Positions 44,458 through 53,591 of a DNA stretch of 64,000 bases are shown piece by piece; the first letter of the stretch is position 1, and each line of letters starts with the position of its first letter. Source of the stretch: Lachnospiraceae bacterium (GTDB lineage: Bacteria; Bacillota; Clostridia; Lachnospirales; Lachnospiraceae); contig JAFRYE010000050.1 in the NCBI GenBank assembly GCA_017441265.1, positions 1-64,000 of the forward strand, written 5' to 3'. The translations under genes and the position numbers were made by a program. Under the pieces are notes generated by a model, which saw nothing but the letters and a program-made list of their open reading frames with translations, ran no database searches and was not told where the DNA came from.

Positions 44458-45207
44458 TTACTGCTCAACAGCAGCTTCCGCGGTCTCTTCTTCCTTGTCT
44501 TCCGAAGCGTTGTCAACAAGCTCTTCGCCCTGATTTGCCTCGATGACAGCGTCAGCCATCTTGCCCACGATCAACTTAACGGCGCGGATTGCGTCGTCGT
44601 TGCCCGGGATAACATAATCCAACTCATCCGGATCACAGTTCGTGTCCGCAATACCGATCAACGGAATACCGAGGGAATGAGCCTCCTGAACGCAGATGCG
44701 CTCCTTCTTCGGGTCTACTACGAAGATGGCGTCCGGAATATGAGTCATCTCCTTGATACCGCCGAGGTTCTTCTCCAGCTTCTCCCACTCTTTCTTGATG
44801 CCGATAACTTCCTTCTTCGGAAGAACGTCAAACGTTCCGTCCTGAGACATCTTCTCGATCTCCTTCAATCTTGCGATACGGGAGCGGATGGTCTTGAAGT
44901 TCGTCAGCATACCGCCGAGCCAACGCTCGTTAACATAGTACATACCGCAGCGCTCGGACTCGCTCTTGATCGAATCCTGTGCCTGCTTCTTCGTTCCTAC
45001 GAACAGGATCTTGCCGCCGTCGGCAACAATGCTCTTAACGGCTGCATATGCCTCGTCTACCTTGCCTACAGACTTCTGCAAGTCGATGATGTAGATACCG
45101 TTTCTCTCCGTGTAAATGTACGGAGCCATCTTAGGGTTCCAGCGTCTCGTCTGGTGACCGAAATGTACGCCGGCCTCCAGTAGCTGTTTCATTGAGATAA
45201 CGCTCAT
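44458..45207 (-). CDS. rpsB: Small ribosomal subunit protein uS2
   Basis: 249 residues. Landmarks: [48 protein letters not shown] and the acidic tail [18 protein letters not shown]. The ATG at 45207 follows ggagg with seven bases between. Transcription comes from a strong promoter at 45314-45342 through a leader that carries a terminator-like hairpin. Confidence 0.98.
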   Translation of the reverse strand: MSVISMKQLLEAGVHFGHQTRRWNPKMAPYIYTERNGIYIIDLQKSVGKVDEAYAAVKSIVADGGKILFVGTKKQAQDSIKSESERCGMYYVNERWLGGMLTNFKTIRSRIARLKEIEKMSQDGTFDVLPKKEVIGIKKEWEKLEKNLGGIKEMTHIPDAIFVVDPKKERICVQEAHSLGIPLIGIADTNCDPDELDYVIPGNDDAIRAVKLIVGKMADAVIEANQGEELVDNASEDKEEETAEAAVEQ

Positions 45208-45248
45208 GGTTATTCCTCCATTTGGTTTATTCTTCCGCACCGTCCCAA

Positions 45249-45342
45249 AAAAAGCACCCCCGCACGGGGGAACCGGGCCTTTTCGCCGACAGCGCGTGAT
45301 TAGTGACTTTGGCAGTATATCATAACAATTTCAAGGTTGCAA
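45249..45342 (-). promoter_or_regulatory. rpsB promoter and leader with terminator-like hairpin
   Basis: Minus-strand -35 TTGCAA (45337-45342), 17-base spacer, -10 TATACT (45314-45319). Downstream, inside the transcribed leader, ccccc / ggggg (45257-45261 and 45266-45270) with a 4-base loop is followed by TGCTTTTTTT, the form of an intrinsic terminator, about 40 bases before the rpsB start. This suggests attenuation of rpsB-tsf. Confidence 0.7.
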
Positions 45343-45347
45343 GCAAA

Positions 45348-45379
45348 AAACGCGATTTTCGCAAAGAAAAATCGCGTTT
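45348..45379 (-). terminator. Terminator after codY
   Basis: 12-bp stem aaacgcgatttt / aaaatcgcgttt with an 8-base loop; the minus-strand RNA ends in TTTTTT. It lies between the codY stop (45421) and the rpsB promoter. Confidence 0.88.
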
Positions 45380-45420
45380 GTGTTCGAATCCCTAAAAAGA
45401 GTCCTATCCCGGCTGGAAAA

Positions 45421-46203
45421 TCAGCGTTCCACCGGCCCGTAACTCTCCAAAATATCAAGAAAATACGGGTTTACGATCTTGACGTACGTCCCTTTCATTC
45501 CCGATGAGCGGCACTCAATGATCCCCGCGCTGGCAAGTTTGCGAAGTGCGTTTACGATGATCGATCTTGTGATCTTGATCTCGTCGGCGATCCGGCTGGC
45601 CACAAGCACGCCTTCGATCCCGCTGATGCGCGCAACGACCTCCCGCACGGCGCTCAGTTCGCCGAAAGACAGCGCATTGATCGCGGCTCGTACATTCTGT
45701 CTGCTGCGGACTTCCGCCGCCGACTCCTCGTTGACGGAGCGCATGATCTCAAGACCGACCACGGTGGTGGCATACTCGCTCAAAATGATATCGTCGATAG
45801 TAAACATCTGTGCCTGGCGGAACAACAAAAGAGTCCCGTGGCGATCTCCTGCGATGTTGATCGGCGATGCAACCCCGAACAGCGTTTCCGCCTGCGGATC
45901 CTCAAAGCCAAGCATCGGCATGCTCATATTCTCCTTCGTCGAGAGAATGTTGAGCAAACGCTCGTTGAGACTCGCGTCCACGAACGTGCCGACCTCCGCC
46001 GGAAGCATGCTCTGAAGAGGCGGAACATCCGCGCGGATGGAGACGCCGAGGACTTTGCCGCGACGGCTCAGGACATAGACGTCCGCACAGAGAATATCTC
46101 CGAGGATCTTGCTGATATCGGAGAAAACCACCCGCTCGGCGTTTGATTTGTCATGTAAAAGGTTGTTGATCTTTCGTATCTTATCAAGCAGCACAACGCT
46201 CAT
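45421..46203 (-). CDS. codY: Global transcription regulator CodY
   Basis: 260 residues. N-terminal GAF domain that senses branched-chain amino acids (LLDKIRKINNLLHD, followed by the ADVYVLSRRGKVLG region), C-terminal winged helix with ASRIADEIKITRSIIVNALRKL (helix-turn-helix) and GMKGTYVKI. It represses nutrient-uptake and biosynthetic genes when GTP and isoleucine/valine are plentiful. ATG 46203 has aaggag eight bases upstream; a longer start at 46224 is unlikely. It follows topA, a common clostridial order. Confidence 0.97.
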   Translation of the reverse strand: MSVVLLDKIRKINNLLHDKSNAERVVFSDISKILGDILCADVYVLSRRGKVLGVSIRADVPPLQSMLPAEVGTFVDASLNERLLNILSTKENMSMPMLGFEDPQAETLFGVASPINIAGDRHGTLLLFRQAQMFTIDDIILSEYATTVVGLEIMRSVNEESAAEVRSRQNVRAAINALSFGELSAVREVVARISGIEGVLVASRIADEIKITRSIIVNALRKLASAGIIECRSSGMKGTYVKIVNPYFLDILESYGPVER

Positions 46204-46235
46204 TGCGACGACTCCTTTCAACATCCCTGCGACAG

Positions 46236-48236
46236 TTACTGTGCGTCACCGGTCTCACTGTGGCCGCTTCCCTTGGGCGCCTGCCACGACATGTATTCGC
46301 ACTCCGGATAGCCCGAGCAGCCGTAGTAGCGCTTGCCCCGTTTGGTGCGGCGAATGATGAGCTCCTTCCCGCAATTCGGGCAGGGAATCGAGGTTTTCTC
46401 GACATAGGGCTTCGTAAAACGACACTCCGGGAATCCCGGACATGCGAGGAATTTTCCGTGGGGGCCGTACTTGATGACGAGCATACGACCGCAAACGTCA
46501 CACGGCTGATCGCTTACTTCGTCGCGGATCGTTACGGACTCCAGAGTCTTCTCCGCATCGCGCACGGCGTCCGTGAGATCCGGATAAAAGTTTCTTACGA
46601 CATTCTTCCAATTGACAGTGCCGTCCTCGACACCGTCGAGCAATAGCTCCATATTTGCCGTGAAATCCACCGCAACGATCGTCGGGAAAGCCTTCTTCAT
46701 CATGTCGTTGACCGCTTCTCCGAGCTCCGTTACGAACAGATTCTTGCCGTCCTTCGCAATATAGTGTCTTGTCAAAAGCGTTGTGATCGTCGGCGCGTAC
46801 GTACTCGGACGCCCGATCCCGAGCTCCTCCATCGTACGGACCAGACTTGCCTCGGTATAGTGTGCCGGCGGCTGCGTAAAATGCTGCTCGCCCTCCACTT
46901 CCTGACTCCTGAACGAAGAGCCTGCCTCCGGAAAATACCGGGCGCTCTTCTCCTGTTCCTTCTCCTCGTCGGCGTCGGTGTACACGGAACGGTAACCGTC
47001 GAAGATGCACTTGGATGCCGATGCCTGGAAAATGTATTTGCCGTCGCTGATCGTCAGCGTCGTCACGTTGGTCACGCTGTCCGCCATCCGACTCGCGATA
47101 AAACGCTTCCAGATGAGCTGATACAGACGGAACTGCTCGTTGCTGAGCTGATCCTTGACAGCAGACGGATGCAGATCGATATAGGTAGGGCGGATCGCTT
47201 CGTGCGCATCCTGGATCTTCTTGCCTGCGGAAGCCTCGGCTCTGGTCTCCCCGAGGAAGTCCTCACCGAAATGGTTTCGGATATACGTCGCCGCCGAAGC
47301 CGCAGCCTCGTCGCTGACACGCGTGGAATCGGTACGCAGATACGTGATCAGACCGATACTGCCGTGGCCCTTGATCTCCACGCCTTCATAGAGCTGCTGC
47401 GCAACGCGCATCGTCTTCTGGGTGCTGAAGTTGAGTTTTCTCGAAGCATCCTGCTGCAGCGTACTCGTCGTGTACGGCAGCGGAGCCTTCTTCGATCGCT
47501 TGGTCAGTTTGCTGTCCGCAACGGAAAATGAGGACTTCGCGGTCGCCGCGATAATACGGTCCGCCTCCTCCTTTGTTGCCAGCTCGCCCTTTTTGCCGTC
47601 GGCGCAGTACACCGCCGTGATCGGCTCTTTATGAATCCCGTCGAAGAATCTCCCTTCGATGGTCCAATACTCTCTCTTGTCAAATGCCGCGATCTCATTT
47701 TCCCGGTCGCTGATGATGCGAAGCGTCACCGACTGCACACGTCCCGCACTTAAGCCGCGCTTCACTTTCGACCAGAGGATCGGGCTGATCTCATAGCCCA
47801 CCATGCGGTCTAAGACACGCCGCGCCTGCTGTGCGTCGACGAGATTCATATTGATGTCGCGGGCTCCCGCGATGGAGGACGTTACCGCATTTTTCGTGAT
47901 CTCGTTAAATGTGATACGCCGCGTATCCTTCGCATTCAGTTTCAAAACTTCCGTAAGATGCCACGAGATCGCTTCTCCCTCGCGGTCCGGGTCGGTTGCG
48001 AGGTACACTTTCTTCGCCTTCTTGACTTCCTTGCGCAGTTCTGCAAGAAGGTCGCCCTTGCCTCGAATGGTGATGTAATGAGGATCGAAATCGTGATCCG
48101 CATCCACTCCGAGCGAGCTCTTGGGCAGATCTCTGACATGTCCGCCGGAAGCAACTACTTTGTAATCCTTGCCGAGAAACTTCTGAATCGTTTTCGCTTT
48201 CGCAGGTGACTCAACGATCACCAAATACTTTGCCAT
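46236..48236 (-). CDS. topA: DNA topoisomerase I
   Basis: 666 residues from ATG 48236 (ggagg five bases upstream; earlier in-frame codons overlap dprA). TOPRIM domain YLVIVESPAKAKTIQKFLG at the N-terminus, the catalytic tyrosine in TYLRTDSTRVSD near residue 299, and two C-terminal zinc fingers (CDVCGRMLV with CPGFPEC, and CPNCGKELI with CSGYPEC). It relaxes negative supercoils. Placed between dprA and codY. Confidence 0.97.
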   Translation of the reverse strand: MAKYLVIVESPAKAKTIQKFLGKDYKVVASGGHVRDLPKSSLGVDADHDFDPHYITIRGKGDLLAELRKEVKKAKKVYLATDPDREGEAISWHLTEVLKLNAKDTRRITFNEITKNAVTSSIAGARDINMNLVDAQQARRVLDRMVGYEISPILWSKVKRGLSAGRVQSVTLRIISDRENEIAAFDKREYWTIEGRFFDGIHKEPITAVYCADGKKGELATKEEADRIIAATAKSSFSVADSKLTKRSKKAPLPYTTSTLQQDASRKLNFSTQKTMRVAQQLYEGVEIKGHGSIGLITYLRTDSTRVSDEAAASAATYIRNHFGEDFLGETRAEASAGKKIQDAHEAIRPTYIDLHPSAVKDQLSNEQFRLYQLIWKRFIASRMADSVTNVTTLTISDGKYIFQASASKCIFDGYRSVYTDADEEKEQEKSARYFPEAGSSFRSQEVEGEQHFTQPPAHYTEASLVRTMEELGIGRPSTYAPTITTLLTRHYIAKDGKNLFVTELGEAVNDMMKKAFPTIVAVDFTANMELLLDGVEDGTVNWKNVVRNFYPDLTDAVRDAEKTLESVTIRDEVSDQPCDVCGRMLVIKYGPHGKFLACPGFPECRFTKPYVEKTSIPCPNCGKELIIRRTKRGKRYYGCSGYPECEYMSWQAPKGSGHSETGDAQ

Positions 48237-48276
48237 GCTCTCCTCCGTATCGCCGCACCGGTAAATCATAACGGCA

Positions 48277-49437
48277 TTATTCCGAGCACCTGTACCAGCC
48301 TCCGGCCGCCTTCTCGATCCATCCGGATCTCTCCAAAGAACCGAGGATCTGCGCCAGTTCACGGGGCGTCATCCCGGACTCCCAGACCAGCTGGTCAAAA
48401 TGTTTCGGACTTAAACGCAAAAAAGCATACACTATTTTTTCTTCGCTTTCAAGTGCCATTTTTTTCTTTTTTGAATTCTTCGAGGAGTCGATCGGACATT
48501 CCGAAGATTCCGTTCCCGCCAGCACACGATGCCCGTCGCAGCCGTCCGTGACCATCAAGCCGTAAGTGGATGCGAGGTCCGCAAGGATCTCACCGGGGCC
48601 TGTGATCAGCATCGCTCCCTCGCGGATCAGATGGTTACACCCGTCACTGTTTCGGTCCGTGATGCGCCCCGGAACGGCGTACACGCTCTTTCCCTGCTCT
48701 AACGCCCGGTCAACCGTGATCAGCGTCCCGCTGCGGTTTTTCGCCTCAACGACCGCAACCCCGTCGCACAGCCCGGCGATCAGCCGGTTCCGGTGCGGAA
48801 AATGATGCTTCATCGCCGGGATTCCCGGCGCATACTCCGATATCACGCAGCCGTCCTTCACGATCCTTCGGTACAGCATTTCATTTTCCCTCGGATACGA
48901 CGATCCTATTCCCGAGCCGAGCACGGCGACCGTCGTGCCGTTCGCCTCCAGGCACCCCTGATGGGCAGCCGCATCGATACCCATAGCGAGGCCGCTTACC
49001 ACGACGACGCCCGAATCGCCGAGCGACCGTCCGAGCTGTCTTGCCACACTCTCACCGTACGCCGACGATTGTCTCGTGCCGATCACTGCGACTGCCGGCA
49101 GACTCTGCGCCGGAAGTGTACCTTGCACGAACAGCCCCAAAGGGGCGTCATCGATGGCAAGCAGGCACTTCGGAAAACGCGAATCCTCATGCCAGAGGAA
49201 CCGGGCGTTCGCCTGATCGAGTTTACGCAGGATGCCACCGATGCGATTATCTGCCTTCGACGAGCACAACAGTGAAGCGGAGTCCTCCTTCAGTCCGCCC
49301 TCCGATACCAAAGCGTCTTCGTCTGCCGAGCGGACTCCTTCGGGTGTTCCGAACGCCGCGAGAAGACGCTTTCGGATCTTACTGTCCGTCACGACGGAAC
49401 AAAACCAAAGCGCACTCTCATAATCATACTCCGACAT
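48277..49437 (-). CDS. dprA: DNA processing protein DprA (Smf)
   Basis: 386 residues. Rossmann-fold core with VIGTRQSSAYG, VVSGLAMGIDAAAHQG, GSGIGSSYPRENE, HHFPHRNRLIAGL and SGTLITVDRALEQGKSVYAVPG; C-terminal winged-helix region from about residue 325. DprA loads RecA on incoming single-stranded DNA during transformation. The start ATG 49437 overlaps the end of yifB by 14 bp. Together with the upstream ComM-like gene it suggests at least a remnant of DNA uptake processing. Confidence 0.95.
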   Translation of the reverse strand: MSEYDYESALWFCSVVTDSKIRKRLLAAFGTPEGVRSADEDALVSEGGLKEDSASLLCSSKADNRIGGILRKLDQANARFLWHEDSRFPKCLLAIDDAPLGLFVQGTLPAQSLPAVAVIGTRQSSAYGESVARQLGRSLGDSGVVVVSGLAMGIDAAAHQGCLEANGTTVAVLGSGIGSSYPRENEMLYRRIVKDGCVISEYAPGIPAMKHHFPHRNRLIAGLCDGVAVVEAKNRSGTLITVDRALEQGKSVYAVPGRITDRNSDGCNHLIREGAMLITGPGEILADLASTYGLMVTDGCDGHRVLAGTESSECPIDSSKNSKKKKMALESEEKIVYAFLRLSPKHFDQLVWESGMTPRELAQILGSLERSGWIEKAAGGWYRCSE

Positions 49438-50946
49438 TGTCCGCCTCCTCGTTTCGAAAACCTATGGCTTCCGTCATATGCACGGTCTCAATCTCCCGAC
49501 TCTCCCCCAGATCGGCGATCGTCCGTGCCACCTTGACCAGCCTGTGAAACACCCTTGCGGAACACCCTGTACGCTCAGCGTACTCCCGCAGCAGTTTCCC
49601 GGTCTCCGTTTTCATCGGAAAGAAGTGCTCCGTCAACTCCCCCGGAACATCGGCATTAAACCGATACGGGCTGCCTTCAAACCGCTTTCTCTGCACAAGT
49701 GTCGCCCGTTCGACCCGTGCGCGGATTGCGGCGCTCGATTCCCCGTCCGGTCCTTCGGTCAGCGATCTCACTTCAATTCCCGGCATCCAGGCGTGAATGT
49801 CAATCCGATCCATGATCGGTCTGCTGATCCTTGACGTATAGCGCCGGATCATGTCCGGAGTGCAGGTGCAGCGATTCCTGTCCGGATAATATCCGCACGG
49901 GCACGGGTTCATGGCTGCGACAAGCATAAACCCGGCCGGATACTCAACGCCTCCGCCCAACCTTGAAATGTGAATTCTCTTTTTCTCAAGAGGCTGCCGC
50001 AGCACCTCGATGCTTCCCCTGCGAAACTCCGGCAATTCGTCCAAAAACAAAACACCGTTCGTAGCCAGCGTAACCTCCCCGGGCGTCGGCGGTCTTCCTC
50101 CGCCGGCGAGTGCGGGTATCGTCGAAGTGTGATGCGGCGCACGGAAAGGACGGACCCGGATCATCTCTCCGCCTTCCGCGAGCATTCCCGCGACGCTGTA
50201 GATCTTTGTGAGCTCAAGGCTCTCCGCAAAGGTCATCTTCGGCATGATCCCGGGGATCCTACTTGCAAGCATCGTTTTTCCGGCGCCGGGAGGACCGGTC
50301 AGCAGCAGATTGTGCATTCCCGCGGCCGCAATCTCCGCGGCACGCTTTGCCATGAACTGCATGCGAATGTCCGAAAAATCCGCACCGATCACCGGCTCTG
50401 TCGGCTCCCACTTCGTTCGTGCGGCCATTTGTCCGCCGTCACCCGTAAAATGACGCACCGCCTCCGTCAGCGTCTCCACCCCGTACACCAGGATACCGTC
50501 CACCAGCCCGCCTTCCGCGAGATTTGCCATGGGTACCATGACCGCGTCAAACCCCGCCTGCTTTGCCTCGTACACACAGGACAATACTCCCGGCACCCCG
50601 CGCACCGAACCGTCGAGGCCGAGTTCTCCGATAAACCCGTAACCTCGTGTGAGCTCCTGCGGTATCACCTCAAGGCTGCACAGGATGCCAATTCGATTGC
50701 GAGGTCGTACGCGGTTCCGCCTTTGCGCTCGTCCGCGGGCGAAAGATTCACCGTGATGTGACATGCAGGCAACGCGAATTGCGAGTTGCGCAATGACACT
50801 CTGACCCTTTCCCTCGCTTCCCTCGCCTCCGCCGAGAGATATCCCACCAAGTCAAATCCCGGCAGTCCGTGCCCCACGTCCACCTCGACCTTGATCACAC
50901 CTGCCTCAATCCCCGTTACCGAAAAACTGTACTCCGAACATACCAT
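49424..50946 (-). pseudogene. yifB: YifB/ComM-family Mg-chelatase-like AAA+ ATPase, frameshifted
   Basis: The N-terminal part (SFSVTGIEAGVIKVEVDVG, then VNLSPADERKGGTAYDLAIEL) runs in one frame from ATG 50946 to a stop at 50665; the rest (GILCSLEVIPQELTRGYGF, Walker A TGPPGAGKTMLASRIPGI, FLDELPEFRR, MNPCPCGYYPD) continues in another frame to 49424. The join lies at about 50688-50690, where TTGGC would read TTGGGC and give ELGILC if one G were restored. Together the parts make a normal ~508 residue protein. ComM/YifB is a hexameric helicase that promotes branch migration in transformation. A single-base deletion or an assembly error explains the break. It overlaps dprA by 14 bp. Confidence 0.9.
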
Positions 50947-51018
50947 CTCCGTCTCCCCCTTCACTGCTAACAGCATACGATAAACGGGGCTGCATTACCA
51001 TTCGCAGAAACAACAAAA

Positions 51019-51050
51019 CGACGGCTCTTTGTTTTCACAAAAAGCCGCCG
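51019..51050 (-). terminator. Terminator after nrdR
   Basis: 14-bp stem cgacggctctttgt / acaaaaagccgccg with two wobble pairs and a 4-base loop, followed on the minus strand by TTTTGTTGTTT. The region 50947-51127 otherwise shows no gene; I could not pick a convincing yifB promoter in it. Confidence 0.85.
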
Positions 51051-51127
51051 GAATACGTCATTTTCAATTGTCCATAGACAGAGTCACGAAAAACCGCATG
51101 CGATTTCGTGCATAATGTCAGATTTGA

Positions 51128-51583
51128 TCATTCATGCCCCAAAAGCGTCTTCAATTCGTCCATGAACGTATTGACATCCTTGAACTCACGATAGACGGAA
51201 GCGAAGCGCACATAGGCGACTTCGTCGAGCTTCTTCAGCTTGTCCATCACCAACTCGCCGATCTTGTAGCTCGGGATCTCCTTTTCCTCCATGGAAAAGA
51301 TCTCCGTCTCGACCTCATCCACCAGATTGCGGATCTGTTCAACACTGATCGGACGCTTGTGGCAGGAAGCAAACACGCCGGACTCGATCTTCGTGCGATC
51401 GTAAGCCTGACGGACATTTCCCTTTTTAATAACCACGAGCGGGATCGTCTCGACTTTCTCATAGGTCGTAAAACGCTTATTGCATTCATCGCATTGGCGT
51501 CTGCGGCGAATGGAATTAGATTCCTCGACCGGACGCGAATCAATTACACGGGTGTTCTCCGTTCCGCAATAGGGACATTTCAT
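51128..51583 (-). CDS. nrdR: Transcriptional repressor NrdR
   Basis: 151 residues. Zinc ribbon with C3, C6, C31 and C34 (MKCPYC, QCDECNKRFTTYE), then an ATP-cone domain from about residue 48 (VVIKKGNVRQAYDRTKIESG). NrdR senses dATP/ATP and represses ribonucleotide reductase genes through paired NrdR boxes. It lies 36 bp after the DUF4867 gene in the kdgK unit and is followed by a terminator. ATG 51583 follows agaaagaggttagaa. Confidence 0.97.
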   Translation of the reverse strand: MKCPYCGTENTRVIDSRPVEESNSIRRRRQCDECNKRFTTYEKVETIPLVVIKKGNVRQAYDRTKIESGVFASCHKRPISVEQIRNLVDEVETEIFSMEEKEIPSYKIGELVMDKLKKLDEVAYVRFASVYREFKDVNTFMDELKTLLGHE

Positions 51584-51619
51584 CTTTCTAACCTCTTTCT
51601 CTGAATGCTTGACGATCGA

Positions 51620-52261
51620 TCAGCGGATATCGTCCGCGATATCGATATTGACGCCGGTCAAGCCGATCACTGCGCCCTGCTTCGCCTCGGAAGCCTCCGG
51701 ATGCGCGATGAGCCACTTGTTGGCTGCGAAGAGACGGGCGTCGTCATCATTTTTCACGGTGATGGCGGGCTTGTCAAGATTCGTTCCCTTCGGAAGAACG
51801 ATCACGACACGGAACTGTGCGCCGAGCTTCGCGCTGCAGGGAGCGTAATGAAGCGTCGTTGCGTAGAGCTCTACGCCGGTGCCTGCCGGACAGAAGAACG
51901 CCTCAACCTTCGAGGTGTCGAGCATCTTGCCCATGCAATCCTGCTGCTTTGCAAGAAGAAGGATGCAGTCCGTTGCGGCGATATCAATCTCGCTGTCGCG
52001 ATGGTACTCAAGGCAGTTCAGTTTCGTGTTGGTACCGTTGCAGTAACCGATCTGGATCGGCATTCCGCCGTAGCAATTGTACGTAAAATCAGCCATCGCC
52101 GGAGTCGCTTCGAGATTGGCGTCGGACGGAACATATACGACCGCATCCGCGGGAGCGGGCGTCGTCGCCGTCAAAACCTCAAGAAGTTCCTTCGTGTCAT
52201 ACCCCGTTACAACTCTGCCGTAAGCTTCGAAAGCGGCATCATTTACATTTTGGATCTTCAT
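51620..52261 (-). CDS. DUF4867 family protein, cupin-like
   Basis: 213 residues from ATG 52261, ten bases after ggagg; the ATG at 52270 is only one base from that site. The sequence matches what I know as DUF4867, a family of unknown function. Two blocks look like cupin metal sites: CLEYHRDSEIDIA (H87, E91) and ATTLHYAPC (H138), followed by FRVVIVLPKGTN. It lies between kdgK and nrdR, with glucuronate isomerase divergently encoded next door, so a role in uronate breakdown, perhaps an isomerase or epimerase on a keto-sugar, is a reasonable guess and no more. Confidence 0.75.
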   Translation of the reverse strand: MKIQNVNDAAFEAYGRVVTGYDTKELLEVLTATTPAPADAVVYVPSDANLEATPAMADFTYNCYGGMPIQIGYCNGTNTKLNCLEYHRDSEIDIAATDCILLLAKQQDCMGKMLDTSKVEAFFCPAGTGVELYATTLHYAPCSAKLGAQFRVVIVLPKGTNLDKPAITVKNDDDARLFAANKWLIAHPEASEAKQGAVIGLTGVNIDIADDIR

Positions 52262-52324
52262 AGTTTTCATACCTCCTTTATACCTCGGGTCACTTATACC
52301 CGTCGGATTCACCTTTTGTTGCGA

Positions 52325-53347
52325 TCAACGCTGCACGCGGCCGCTTCCGTCGCCGCCCATCAGCGTCTCGACCTCGGCGCGCGATACATGGTTGAAATCG
52401 CCCGGGATCGTATGCTTCAACGCGCTTGCGGCAACTGCAAACTCCAGTGCCACGGCGCCGCTTCTGCCGTCCAGCAGTCCGCAGATCAGACCGGCTGCGA
52501 ACGAATCTCCGCCGCCCACGCGGTCAACGATGTGCAGTTTGTATGTTCTCGAATGGTAAAAAGAGTCGCCGTCAAGGATGGCAGCGGACCACGCGTTGTC
52601 CGATGCGGAAAAGCTCTCCCGCAGGGAACTTACCACATATTTAAATCCGAAGCGCTCTCGCATCTGCCGGAACATCGACTCATATCCCGCAAGCTCCAGC
52701 GACCCCTTAGTGACATCGGTATCCCCCGGCACGAACCCGAGCACTTTCTGTGCGTCCTCCTCATTGCCGATGCAGACGTCAACGTACTGCATGAGGTCCG
52801 TCATCACCGCTTTTGCCTTCTCGGGGCTCCACAGTTTCTTGCGGTAGTTCAGGTCGCAGGAAACCGTAACGCCGTGCTTCTTCGCGGCGATCAAAGCCGC
52901 CTTGGTCAACGCTGCGGCCGAATCGCTGATAGCCGGCGTGATCCCCGTAAAATGAAACCAGTCGGCGCCCTCAAAGATCGCGTCGAAATCAAATTCCTCC
53001 GCCCTGGCCTCGGCGATGGCGCTGTGCGCACGGTCGTAGATCACCTTCGACGGCCGCACGGATGCCCCGGTCTCCAGATAGTAGATTCCCAGTCTCTCAC
53101 CGCCGCGCACGATATGCGAGCAGTCGACGCCCTCTCTGCGGAGTGCGCATAACGCTGCCTCACCGATCTCGTGGCTCGGGAGTTTTGTGACGAACGAAGC
53201 ATCATGCCCGTATCCGGCCAGCGAGACCGCCACATTGGCCTCTCCGCCGCCGTAGCAGACATCGAACGAGTCCGCCTGCACAAACCTCTCATACCCCGGG
53301 GTCGAGAGGCGAAGCATGATCTCACCCATCGTAACTATTTTACTCAT
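52325..53347 (-). CDS. kdgK: PfkB-family sugar kinase, probable 2-keto-3-deoxygluconate kinase
   Basis: 340 residues. Ribokinase-fold signatures: YGGGEANVAVSLAGYG near the N-terminus and the anion-hole/catalytic DRVGGGDSFAAGLICGLLDG near residue 278. The KdgK assignment rests on overall similarity and on the neighbouring uxaC; another ketose kinase of the family is possible. It would phosphorylate KDG to KDPG in hexuronate degradation. ATG 53347 is seven bases after gaggg. Promoter at 53422-53450. Confidence 0.82.
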   Translation of the reverse strand: MSKIVTMGEIMLRLSTPGYERFVQADSFDVCYGGGEANVAVSLAGYGHDASFVTKLPSHEIGEAALCALRREGVDCSHIVRGGERLGIYYLETGASVRPSKVIYDRAHSAIAEARAEEFDFDAIFEGADWFHFTGITPAISDSAAALTKAALIAAKKHGVTVSCDLNYRKKLWSPEKAKAVMTDLMQYVDVCIGNEEDAQKVLGFVPGDTDVTKGSLELAGYESMFRQMRERFGFKYVVSSLRESFSASDNAWSAAILDGDSFYHSRTYKLHIVDRVGGGDSFAAGLICGLLDGRSGAVALEFAVAASALKHTIPGDFNHVSRAEVETLMGGDGSGRVQR

Positions 53348-53591
53348 ATCAAAACCCTCTGTGTGTCTTGTTCTCAAAGTCCTCCGAAGGCACAGAAAAC
53401 CGCCTGCGTTAAACCGTTATCAATATACCACATTTGCAACGTGCCTTCAAGCGCTTTTCTTACATTTTGTGTGCCCTTCGGAAAATGCCACCACACTTTG
53501 TGCTTTTGTGTCCGAAATGCCCCCTTTTGTATTGACATCGTCGGTCTCGTGTGGTATAGTTTCCCAGAAATACGCAAGGGAGGGCACCGGC
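53348..53591. promoter_or_regulatory. Divergent kdgK / uxaC control region
   Basis: Two sigma-A promoters face apart. For kdgK (minus): -35 TTGAAG (53445-53450), 17 bases, -10 TATATT (53422-53427). For uxaC (plus): -35 TTGACA (53532-53537), 17 bases, -10 TATAGT (53555-53560). A palindrome AAGCGCTT (53449-53456) overlaps the kdgK -35 and has the GC-centred symmetry of LacI-family operators. One copy of GGAAAATG lies at 53480. Confidence 0.85.

Noticed and set aside
53316..53591. N-terminal extension of uxaC by 92 codons
   Set aside because: The stretch covers both divergent promoters and part of the kdgK start; the good ribosome binding site and the family length support ATG 53592.
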